Below, one piece after another: positions 17,631 through 25,462 of a stretch of DNA of 54,790 nucleotides. The stretch's first letter is position 1, and each line of letters opens with the position of its first letter. A program made the position numbers and the translations under genes. The notes under the pieces are model-generated. The model was not told where the DNA came from. It searched no databases and saw only the letters and a program-made list of their open reading frames with translations. The stretch is from an uncultured Prevotella sp. (GTDB taxonomy: Bacteria > Bacteroidota > Bacteroidia > Bacteroidales > Bacteroidaceae): NCBI GenBank assembly GCA_900546575.1, contig URDM01000008.1, forward strand, positions 1-54,790. Reading direction: 5' to 3'.

Positions 17631-17799
17631 GAACTTTAGCAAGTTCATAGAATTCAGAAGTTAAAGAAGTTAGCGCTCCCTACGGTCGCTAGAATTTATA
17701 GCCATTACTCTTTTTGCTGAATATTCAGCTATAAGACATACGGCTTTAAATTCTATAACTTCTTTAAATTCTATAACTTCTGAACTTGCGGAAGTTCAA
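17631..17799. repeat. Long imperfect hairpin element inside the leu operon
   Basis: The 204-nt gap between the second synthase gene and leuB is one large imperfect inverted repeat. Outer arms share GAACTT-NN-GCAAGTTCA, then AGAAGTTAAAGAAGTT pairs with the opposite arm. Smaller hairpins lie inside (AGCG...CGCT at 17671-17690, TATAGC...GCTATA). No T-run follows on the plus strand, so it is not an obvious terminator. It resembles the element at 19590-19725. Confidence 0.7.
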
Positions 17800-17820
17800 T
17801 ATAATAAAAAAACAATAGAT

Positions 17821-18882
17821 ATGAAATTATCAATAGCTGTACTTCCCGGCGACGGTATCGGACCCGAGATTATGACCGAAGGTGTGAAGGTAATGAAGGT
17901 TGTGGCTGAAAAGTTCGGCCATGAGTTCAGTTTTAAGGAAGCCATCTGTGGCGCTCATGCCATTGACGAAGTGGGCGACCCCTTCCCTGAAGACACTTTC
18001 CAGACCTGTCTGAATGCCGATGCTGTGCTCTTTGCAGCTGTAGGCGACCCACGTTTTGATAACGATCCTACTGCCAAGGTACGCCCCGAGCAGGGACTCC
18101 TGGCTATGCGCAAGAAGCTTGGACTCTTTGCCAACGTGCGCCCAGTTGCCACTTTCGACTGCCTTCTGCACAAGTCGCCTCTTAAGGACGAACTGCTCAA
18201 GGGTGCCGACTTTGTTGTAATACGTGAGCTTACTGGCGGTATGTATTTCGGTGATAAGTATCAGGACAACGACAAGGCTTACGATACCGACATATATACT
18301 CGCCCCGAGATAGAGCGCATCCTTAAGGTTGCCTTCGAGTTTGCCATGAAGCGCAACAAGCACCTTACCGTAGTAGACAAGGCCAACGTGCTGGCTTCGT
18401 CACGTCTGTGGCGCCAGATTGCCAAGGAGATGGAACCGCTGTATCCTGAGGTGAATACCGACTATATGTTTATCGACAACGCCTCGATGCGCGTTCTTAC
18501 CGAGCCAAGATTCTTCGACGTTATCGTTACAGAGAATACATTTGGCGACATACTTACCGACGAGACTTCTTGTATCACAGGTTCGATGGGATTGCAGCCG
18601 TCAAGTTCGCTTGGCGAGCATACTCCGTTGTTCGAGCCTGTACACGGTTCATGGCCGCAGGCAGCTGGCAAGAACCTTGCCAACCCGGTAGCCCAGATTC
18701 TTTCGGCTGCTATGCTTCTTGAGCATTTCGGACTGAATGAGGAAGGTGCACTTGTACGTAAGGCTGTTGACGCTTCGCTTGATGCCAACGTACGTACGCC
18801 GGAGATTCAGGTTGAAGGTGGTGCACAGTACGGCACGGCTGAGGTAGGCCAGTGGATAGCCGACTATATAGCAAAAGCCTAA
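17821..18882 (+). CDS. leuB: 3-isopropylmalate dehydrogenase
   Basis: LeuB (353 aa) oxidises and decarboxylates 3-isopropylmalate with NAD+ to 2-oxoisocaproate. Family features are GDGIGPEI at the N-terminus, ELTGGMYFGD, the substrate-lysine region TVVDKANVL, and TENTFGDILTDE with metal-binding aspartates, then HGSWPQAAGKNLANP. It is the last biosynthetic gene of the operon and ends 4 nt before the TPR gene. Confidence 0.96.
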   Translation: MKLSIAVLPGDGIGPEIMTEGVKVMKVVAEKFGHEFSFKEAICGAHAIDEVGDPFPEDTFQTCLNADAVLFAAVGDPRFDNDPTAKVRPEQGLLAMRKKLGLFANVRPVATFDCLLHKSPLKDELLKGADFVVIRELTGGMYFGDKYQDNDKAYDTDIYTRPEIERILKVAFEFAMKRNKHLTVVDKANVLASSRLWRQIAKEMEPLYPEVNTDYMFIDNASMRVLTEPRFFDVIVTENTFGDILTDETSCITGSMGLQPSSSLGEHTPLFEPVHGSWPQAAGKNLANPVAQILSAAMLLEHFGLNEEGALVRKAVDASLDANVRTPEIQVEGGAQYGTAEVGQWIADYIAKA

Positions 18883-18886
18883 CTGT

Positions 18887-19561
18887 ATGAAGACCTTAAT
18901 ACTTGTCTTGGCGTTAATGGCGCTTAATGCAAACACAATGTTTGCACAGACAAGGCAGCAACTTCGCGACAGTTTGTCGGCTGCTTCTGAGTCATTGTCG
19001 TTCCATCCCGATTCCTTAAACCTGCGTTTGAGGAAAGCGTCGTGGAACGTGCAGCTTGAGGAGTGGCAGTATGCCCGTGATGAGTACGATTATGTCTTGC
19101 GACGTGATCCGAACAATCTGGCTGCTCTGTTCTATCGCGCCTTTGTCAACGAACAGCAGAAACGATACAAATTTGCCCGTCTTGACTACGAGCATCTGTT
19201 GAGTCTTGTGCCGGGCAACTTTGAGGCCACACTCGGATTGGCATTGCTTAATCAGAAAGACAGTCACTATACTGAGGCTCTGGACATGATAAATCTATTG
19301 GTGACTCAGCATCCCGACAGCGCTGTGGCGTATGCCGCACGTGGTGGAATGGAAGTGGAGCGTAAGATGTACGGTCCTGCCGAGTATGATTATAGCAAGG
19401 CTATAGAACTGAAACCGCTCAATACCGACTTCAGACTGAATCGTGCCAATGTGCGCATCTTGATGAAGCGCAAGAAGGAGGCACGTGAAGATCTGGACGA
19501 AATGGTGAAACTTGGGGTTCCAAGAGCCAACCTTATTGAATGGTACAGAAAGTGTAAGTAA
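18887..19561 (+). CDS. Secreted tetratricopeptide repeat protein
   Basis: A 224-aa protein with a signal peptide (MKTLILVLALMALNANTMFAQ) and about four TPR units, for example NLAALFYRAFVNEQQKRYKFARLDYEHLL split over two helices and the later YDYSKAIELKPLNTDFRLNRA. It should act in the periplasm as a protein-binding scaffold. It follows leuB by 4 nt and probably rides on the leu transcript, though nothing ties it to leucine synthesis. Confidence 0.82.
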   Translation: MKTLILVLALMALNANTMFAQTRQQLRDSLSAASESLSFHPDSLNLRLRKASWNVQLEEWQYARDEYDYVLRRDPNNLAALFYRAFVNEQQKRYKFARLDYEHLLSLVPGNFEATLGLALLNQKDSHYTEALDMINLLVTQHPDSAVAYAARGGMEVERKMYGPAEYDYSKAIELKPLNTDFRLNRANVRILMKRKKEAREDLDEMVKLGVPRANLIEWYRKCK

Positions 19562-19589
19562 ATAGAAAAGAAAACAATAAATAGAGTAT

Positions 19590-19725
19590 GGGTCAAAATA
19601 GAAGTTAGAGGAAGTTTGGGCTTTGCCCGTAGTTAACAGAAGTTAGCGGACATATGTCTGTTAACTTCCATCTATCGTAGATGGATTAACTTCTTCTTAA
19701 ATTCCTATAACTCCTATTTTGACCC
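19590..19725. repeat. Long hairpin element between convergent genes
   Basis: Terminal arms GGGTCAAAATAG (19590-19601) and CTATTTTGACCC (19714-19725) are perfect inverted repeats, and pairing continues imperfectly inward. Inside are AGTTAACAGA/TCTGTTAACT (from 19631 and 19657) and a compact CCATCTA-TCG-TAGATGG hairpin. The gap lies between the TPR gene and hemW, which face each other, so it may also end both transcripts. Confidence 0.75.
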
Positions 19726-19735
19726 TCTTCGTGGC

Positions 19736-20872
19736 TTATATTTTTATTAAGTCTCCCATTACCATGTCGCTTACAAACAGTCCCTCACGTGTCAGTTTCA
19801 GATGATTGTCGGCATGCTTTAGCAATCCGTTATTGATGTGAATACCGGCACATTGCAGGGCGTATTGTCGTAATGCGGGGCTGATAGAGTCGAGATCCAT
19901 ACCGTCTGACGTGCGCAAGGCGGTAGTGACAAGGTCGTTGTAGTGGGTAGTCTCGTCAATCGTCTCGCTCTCAGAAGGAAGCGTTCCGTTGTTGACGGCT
20001 TTGATATACTGGCGTATGTCGGCTATGTTCCAGCTGCGTGTGCTTATGTTGTAGGAGTGGGCTGAGGCTCCGATACCGAGATATGGCACATTATGCCAAT
20101 AGCTGCTGTTGTGTACAGAACGATAGCCGGGCTTTGCAAAGTTGCTTATCTCGTAATGCTCATAGCCGGCAGTTTCGAGCGTATCCATAAGATATTTATA
20201 CATGGATAATGACGCTTCGTCGTCAATCTGGGCTATCTTGCCTTCGCTCATCATACGATACAGAGGCGTGCCCTCCTCATACATAAGACTGTAAGCGGAA
20301 ATATGTGTGGGCGAAAGACTGATGGCTGTCTGCACGTCAGCAGCCCATTCGTCGAGCGTCTGTTTGGGAAATCCGAACATAAGGTCGATGCTTATATTCT
20401 CAATGCCAGCTTCTTTTATGATTCTAACGGCATCAATCGCTTGCGACGATGTGTGTCGACGATGAAGAAACTGCAATCGCGAGTCGTCGAAAGTCTGAAT
20501 GCCCATGCTTATACGGTTGATGCCGAATGAGTGCAAACGGCCAACAAACTCAGGCGTGATGTCGTCGGGATTGACTTCGATGGTCACTTCGCGCGGATTG
20601 CCTGGGAAACATTCAGATACGGAATTGAGAATGTCCTGAATGTCAGGAAGTGGGAGAGTGGAAGGAGTTCCGCCCCCAATGTATATCGTGTCTACCGAAT
20701 TGGGACTGTCAATACTGCCCAATCCGTTGAATTCGGAGCGACGCAAGTACATTTCCTTTATCAAAGTCGCAGCATAATCGTGTTGCAATCCGAACAAAGT
20801 GGAGCTATAGAAGCCGCAATAGATGCAACGGCTCTTGCAAAAAGGTATGTGGATGTATATTCCAGTCTTCAT
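19736..20872 (-). CDS. hemW: HemW-like radical SAM protein
   Basis: A 378-aa radical SAM enzyme resembling oxygen-independent coproporphyrinogen oxidase but of the HemW type, which binds heme and acts as a heme chaperone. The cluster motif is CKSRCIYC (CX3CX2C) near the N-terminus, followed by YIGGGTPSTL, EVNPDD, GINRISMGIQTF and the HemW-type C-terminus. A minus-strand TACTTTTG at 20929-20922 is a candidate -7 element. Confidence 0.88.
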   Translation of the reverse strand: MKTGIYIHIPFCKSRCIYCGFYSSTLFGLQHDYAATLIKEMYLRRSEFNGLGSIDSPNSVDTIYIGGGTPSTLPLPDIQDILNSVSECFPGNPREVTIEVNPDDITPEFVGRLHSFGINRISMGIQTFDDSRLQFLHRRHTSSQAIDAVRIIKEAGIENISIDLMFGFPKQTLDEWAADVQTAISLSPTHISAYSLMYEEGTPLYRMMSEGKIAQIDDEASLSMYKYLMDTLETAGYEHYEISNFAKPGYRSVHNSSYWHNVPYLGIGASAHSYNISTRSWNIADIRQYIKAVNNGTLPSESETIDETTHYNDLVTTALRTSDGMDLDSISPALRQYALQCAGIHINNGLLKHADNHLKLTREGLFVSDMVMGDLIKI

Positions 20873-20969
20873 TTATCTATATAATAATGTGTAAAAGGCG
20901 ACATCGTGTCTTAAGAGAATGCAAAAGTACTAATAAGTGAAAAAAAAACATCACTTTTCTTGTTTTTCT

Positions 20970-21000
20970 TTTGGTTTCTATTCTTATTTTTATAACTTAG
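20970..21000 (+). promoter_or_regulatory. Candidate promoter of the EF-G2 gene
   Basis: TTTG (20970-20973), 19 nt, then TAACTTAG (20993-21000). The -7 element differs from TAnnTTTG at one position. A weak -7 box would suit a gene that needs an activator. The leader is about 65 nt. Confidence 0.45.
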
Positions 21001-21071
21001 TAGTCGGATAAACCCCGCCCCAAGTTTGTCCGCCATGAACAATTTACATTAACCATTTAAAACCTGAAGAT

Positions 21072-23231
21072 ATGAGGGTCTATCAAACAAATGAAATCAA
21101 GAACATTGCCCTTTTAGGCAGTGCGGGTAGCGGCAAGACCACTCTTGCCGAGTCTATGATTTTCGGTAGTGGTATCATCAAACGCCGTGGTACAGTGGAG
21201 GCAAAGAACACGGTAAGTGACTACTTCCCAGTTGAGCATGAATATGGTTATTCTGTATTCCCGACAGTATTCCATGTAGAGTGGAACAACAAAAAGCTTA
21301 ATATTATTGACTGCCCGGGTTCTGACGACTTCATTGGTGGAGCAATTACAGCTTTGAACGTTACCGATCAGGCTGTTATTCTTATTAACGGACAGTATGG
21401 TCCGGAGGTTGGCACACAGAACAATTTCCGATATACAGAGAAATTGCATAAGCCAGTAATCTTCCTTGTCAATCAACTCGATTCGGACAAGTGCGACTTT
21501 GACAACATCATCAACAACATGAAGGCCATCTATGGCTCAAAGTGCGTACAGATTCAGTATCCGGTTAGTACAGGCAGCAATTTCGGAGCCATCGTTGACG
21601 TGCTTCTTATGAAGATGTACACATGGGGTCCGGAAGGTGGCATGCCTACAATCGTAGACATTCCCGAAAGTGAGAAGGAGAAGGCTATGGAGCTTCACAA
21701 GATTCTTGTGGAGGCAGCAGCCGAGAATGACGAGACTCTTATGGAGAAATTCTTTGAGGAGGAAACTCTCTCGGAGGACGAACTTCGTGAGGGTATCCGC
21801 AAGGGACTTATAACACGTTCAATCTTCCCCGTATTCTGTGTATGTGCGGGTAAGGATATGGGCGTACGCCGACTGATGGAATTCCTTGGCAATGTAGTTC
21901 CGTTTGTTAGCGAAATGCCGAAATTACACAATACACGAGGCGAGGAAATCACCCCTGATACCAATGGCCCGGAATCTGTTTACTTCTTCAAGACCGGTCT
22001 GGAACCGCATATCGGCGAAGTAAGCTACTTCAAAGTGATGAGCGGTAAGATTAAGGCAGGCGATGACCTGACTAATGCTGACCGCGGATCGAAGGAACGT
22101 ATCGGACAGATATATGTATGTGCTGGCGCAAACCGTATTCCTGTAGACGAGCTTGTTGCCGGTGATATTGGTTGCACAGTTAAGCTGAAAGACGTTAAGA
22201 CAGGAAACACCCTCAATGGTAAGGATTGCGAGTGGAAGTTTGACTTCATCAAGTATCCTAACCCCAAATTCTCACGTGCAATCAAGGCAGAGAATACCGC
22301 CGATACAGAAAAACTTATGGCTGCGCTTCTGCGTATGCATCAGGAAGACCCGACATGGCTCGTTGAGCAAAGCAAGGAATTGCGTCAGACTATTGTTCGC
22401 GGACAAGGTGAGTTCCACCTCCGCACATTGAAGTGGCGTCTTGAGAACAACGAGAAGCTGAACGTTAAGTTTGAGCCTACTCGCATTCCTTATCGTGAGA
22501 CCATCACTAAGATGGCACGTGCCGAGTATCGACACAAAAAGCAGTCGGGTGGTGCAGGTCAGTTCGGTGAGGTACACCTTATCATTGAGCCGTATGCTGA
22601 AGGAATGCCCGATCCTACATCTTACAAGATTAACGGTCAGGAATTCAAGATCAATATCAAGGGTCGTGAGGAAATAAGTCTGGAATGGGGTGGTAAGCTC
22701 GTATTTATCAACTCGGTTGTAGGTGGTGCCATTGACGCACGCTTCATGCCTGCAATATTGAAGGGCATCATGGACCGTATGGAGCACGGACCTCTTACCG
22801 GTAGCTATGCACGCGACGTGAGAGTGATTGTCTATGACGGCAAGATGCACCCGGTAGACTCTAACGAGTTGTCGTTCATGCTTGCTGCACGCAATGCTTT
22901 CTCTGCTGCATTTAAGGAGGCAGGTCCGAAGATTCTTGAGCCTATCTACGACCTTGAGGTATATGTACCAGCCGATTATATGGGCGACGTAATGAGCGAT
23001 CTGCAGGGACGCAGAGCTCTCATCATGGGTATGGATAGCGAGGCAGGATACCAGAAACTTCAGGCTAAGATTCCATTGAAGGAACTGAGCAACTATTCTA
23101 TCTCATTGAGCAGTCTCACAGGCGGACGTGCTTCGTTCACTACAAAGTTTGCAAGCTACGAGCTTGTTCCGAACGATCTGCAGCAGAAACTTATTGACGA
23201 GCATGCTGCCGAGACAGCGGATGAAGAATAA
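21072..23231 (+). CDS. Elongation factor G paralogue (EF-G2 type)
   Basis: A 719-aa five-domain EF-G-like protein. The G1 loop is GSAGSGKTT (residues 16-24) and G4 is NQLD (134-137). The G3 box is DCPGSDDF (80-87), where normal EF-G has DTPGHVDF, so the catalytic histidine is replaced by Ser84. The RGITI switch I sequence is also absent (region EHEYGYSVFPTV). Bacteroides EF-G2 (fusA2) is known to support translocation without GTP hydrolysis during carbon starvation, and this protein has the expected sequence changes. It is a monocistronic gene with a strong terminator. The ordinary EF-G is not in this window. Confidence 0.9.
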   Translation: MRVYQTNEIKNIALLGSAGSGKTTLAESMIFGSGIIKRRGTVEAKNTVSDYFPVEHEYGYSVFPTVFHVEWNNKKLNIIDCPGSDDFIGGAITALNVTDQAVILINGQYGPEVGTQNNFRYTEKLHKPVIFLVNQLDSDKCDFDNIINNMKAIYGSKCVQIQYPVSTGSNFGAIVDVLLMKMYTWGPEGGMPTIVDIPESEKEKAMELHKILVEAAAENDETLMEKFFEEETLSEDELREGIRKGLITRSIFPVFCVCAGKDMGVRRLMEFLGNVVPFVSEMPKLHNTRGEEITPDTNGPESVYFFKTGLEPHIGEVSYFKVMSGKIKAGDDLTNADRGSKERIGQIYVCAGANRIPVDELVAGDIGCTVKLKDVKTGNTLNGKDCEWKFDFIKYPNPKFSRAIKAENTADTEKLMAALLRMHQEDPTWLVEQSKELRQTIVRGQGEFHLRTLKWRLENNEKLNVKFEPTRIPYRETITKMARAEYRHKKQSGGAGQFGEVHLIIEPYAEGMPDPTSYKINGQEFKINIKGREEISLEWGGKLVFINSVVGGAIDARFMPAILKGIMDRMEHGPLTGSYARDVRVIVYDGKMHPVDSNELSFMLAARNAFSAAFKEAGPKILEPIYDLEVYVPADYMGDVMSDLQGRRALIMGMDSEAGYQKLQAKIPLKELSNYSISLSSLTGGRASFTTKFASYELVPNDLQQKLIDEHAAETADEE

Positions 23232-23283
23232 CGAAAGAGACCTTATGGAGTCTTCCATAATATAAAGAATAACGAAAAGGCAT

Positions 23284-23340
23284 AAAGAGTAAGACGGTTT
23301 GTAGGCATTTAGGCTTTGACAAATCGTCTTACTCTTTTTT
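23284..23340 (+). terminator. Terminator of the EF-G2 gene
   Basis: A 19-bp stem with one mismatch (23284-23302 against 23319-23337, core AAAGAGTAAGACG/CGTCTTACTCTTT) and a T-run is a strong intrinsic terminator. Confidence 0.9.
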
Positions 23341-23381
23341 CTGTAGTTAGGCGAAAGGGCAATTTAAAATAATTTAATTCC

Positions 23382-23412
23382 TTTGTGTTGTCTTCTTTTT
23401 CCTGTAACTTTG
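23382..23412 (+). promoter_or_regulatory. Promoter of the GH25 gene
   Basis: TTTG (23382-23385), 19 nt, then TAACTTTG (23405-23412) is a full consensus match. Transcription would start at about 23416-23419, at or next to the start codon. Confidence 0.8.
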
Positions 23413-23417
23413 CAATT

Positions 23418-24125
23418 ATGAATATGAATATTTGCAAATACATAATAACGTTGGTCTGCTTGCTGGGGTGGACTGGCGTTTCTGCTCAAGGTTACCAGGT
23501 GCAATGTGAAGATACGTGTTCGCATGTTCACGGAATAGATTTAAGCCACTATCAAGGCGAAGTTTTTTGGGAGGCAATAGGCGACAATTCCAAGATGGCG
23601 TATGTGTACCTTAAAGCTACTGAAGGAGGCGATCGCATAGACGATAAGTACGAACAGAATATAGTGTTGGCGCATAAGTATGGACTGAAAGTAGGCTCGT
23701 ATCATTTCTTCCGCCCAAAGACCCCGCTTAAGTTGCAGCTTGAGAACTTTAAGGCTCAATGCCGCCCCTCGCAGCAGGACTTGATACCTATGATAGATGT
23801 AGAGACAAAGCAAGGATTGTCTAACGATGCTTTCCGCGATTCGTTGATGACTTTTCTGACAATGGTGGAGGAAGCATACCATCAGAAACCACTTGTCTAT
23901 ACAGGTACCAACTTCTACAATAAGTATATGTCGGGCATTATGAACGGCTACAAGCTTATGATAGCTCAGTATTCTTCGAATGAGCCTGTGCTGAACGACG
24001 GCAACGACTATATGCTGTGGCAGTATACGGGTAAGGGGCATATCGACGGCATACGCGGATATGTAGACAAGAGTCGCTTTATGGGACGCCACGGGTTGCG
24101 CGAAATCCGATACCGGCATCATTGA
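23418..24125 (+). CDS. Glycoside hydrolase family 25 (lysozyme-like) protein
   Basis: A 235-aa exported GH25 muramidase-like enzyme, expected to cleave the glycan strand of peptidoglycan. A signal peptide (MNMNICKYIITLVCLLGW, then SAQ cleavage region) is followed by GIDLSHYQG, KATEGGD, YHFFRP and the catalytic PMIDVET (Asp and Glu). The ATG at 23385 lies inside the promoter, so translation must start at 23418 or 23424. Either start is within a few bases of the predicted transcription start. Confidence 0.88.
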   Translation: MNMNICKYIITLVCLLGWTGVSAQGYQVQCEDTCSHVHGIDLSHYQGEVFWEAIGDNSKMAYVYLKATEGGDRIDDKYEQNIVLAHKYGLKVGSYHFFRPKTPLKLQLENFKAQCRPSQQDLIPMIDVETKQGLSNDAFRDSLMTFLTMVEEAYHQKPLVYTGTNFYNKYMSGIMNGYKLMIAQYSSNEPVLNDGNDYMLWQYTGKGHIDGIRGYVDKSRFMGRHGLREIRYRHH

Positions 24126-24193
24126 CAAACGGGCTTTCTGTAAAGCTTAATCATTCAACTATAACGTGATAAATCAAATTCAACTATCGTATA

Positions 24194-25351
24194 ATGGCAA
24201 TAATAAAATGTCCGGAGTGCAATCACGACATAAGTGATAAGGCTCCAGTATGTCCCTGTTGCGGGGCTCCTATTGCAGGTCATGTGGTGACGTGTCCAGT
24301 ATGTGGCAAAGTGTATTTCTCTAATCAGGCAGAGTGTCCGCAATGCCACCATGTTACTGGTGAAGAGGCGGCAGGTCAGACCTCGGAGCAGGAAGCTGCT
24401 CAAGCTATAGTGCAGACTTTTGAGCAAGACTCTGAGCAGAAGCCAGAACCGACATCAGAGCAAAACAAACCTGCCAATGCGCATAAAAACAACCGTATTG
24501 TAATAATGGTGGTAGTGGTTGTGGCATTGGTTGTATGTGGCATATGCTATGCTTTCTATCATAATGCTCAGTCGGACAAGGAGCAGCAGGCTTATGAGAT
24601 GGCGATGACCAGTCAGGATGCAGACGTATTGCAGAACTATCTTGCAATGTATCCCAATGCACCCGAAGAGCATATCGACTCTATTCAGGCTCATCTCGAA
24701 ATGCTTAAAGCCATTGACCGTGACTGGACAAACGCTATGGTGAGCGGTTCGAAGAGTGCTATAGAGCGCTATCTTGCCGAACATCCTGACTCGCCTTTCA
24801 AGAATATAGCCCAGCACATGATCGACTCTATCGATTGGTCGGTAGCAAGTGCTGCAGGTAATGTGGAGTCGTTGGAGGCTTATATAGAGAGCCATCCTGA
24901 TGGCGAACATCTTGAAGAGGCAAACGATGCAATCAAGAATCTTAACGCTACTACCGTACAGCCAGAAGACAAGTTGCTGGTAAATGGCGTATTCAACAGT
25001 TTCTTCCAGAGCTTGAACGCACGCGACGAGGAGGCTCTTACAAGCACAACCAGTCCGGTCATGACAAAGTTCCTCGGTAAGAGCAATGCCACACGTAGCG
25101 ATGTTGTCACCTTCATGCACAAGATATATAAGAGTGGCGTAAGCTCTATGAAGTGGCAGTCAATGGATGATTATAACATCAGCAAGAAGGATGTGGGAAG
25201 TCAGAAGATAGAATATACCGTGACCTTCTCGGCAAAGCAGACTGTGACACACGACGACAATACTATAGAAGATTCGCAATACCGTGTAAGCGCAAAAGTT
25301 AGTCCTGAAGGACTGATTTCTGAATTTAATATGGTAAAGATACTTGAATAA
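24194..25351 (+). CDS. Zinc-ribbon single-pass membrane protein
   Basis: A 385-aa protein. Two CX2C pairs form a double zinc ribbon in residues 6-51 (CPECN, CPCCG, CPVCG, CPQCH). A Glu/Gln-rich linker, one membrane segment (about 102-122) and an extracytoplasmic region follow. That region has helical repeats ending in YLAEHPDSPF and YIESHPDGEH, and a C-terminal NTF2/DUF4878-like fold (FNSFFQSLNARDEEAL). Function is unknown. The ribbon end is probably cytosolic. Confidence 0.75.
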   Translation: MAIIKCPECNHDISDKAPVCPCCGAPIAGHVVTCPVCGKVYFSNQAECPQCHHVTGEEAAGQTSEQEAAQAIVQTFEQDSEQKPEPTSEQNKPANAHKNNRIVIMVVVVVALVVCGICYAFYHNAQSDKEQQAYEMAMTSQDADVLQNYLAMYPNAPEEHIDSIQAHLEMLKAIDRDWTNAMVSGSKSAIERYLAEHPDSPFKNIAQHMIDSIDWSVASAAGNVESLEAYIESHPDGEHLEEANDAIKNLNATTVQPEDKLLVNGVFNSFFQSLNARDEEALTSTTSPVMTKFLGKSNATRSDVVTFMHKIYKSGVSSMKWQSMDDYNISKKDVGSQKIEYTVTFSAKQTVTHDDNTIEDSQYRVSAKVSPEGLISEFNMVKILE

Positions 25352-25382
25352 ATATTTGCAGCGAAAAAATCGCTGCAAATAT
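25352..25382 (+). terminator. Hairpin terminator after the zinc-ribbon gene
   Basis: A perfect 13-bp stem (ATATTTGCAGCGA/TCGCTGCAAATAT) with a loop of five A follows the stop codon. A T-run comes about 13 nt later. Confidence 0.75.
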
Positions 25383-25462
25383 GCTGACAATTCATTTTTT
25401 ATAGTTAACTTTGTCGTTGACCTAAATTGAATTAATTTTAAATGTTAACATATAAATTTATT

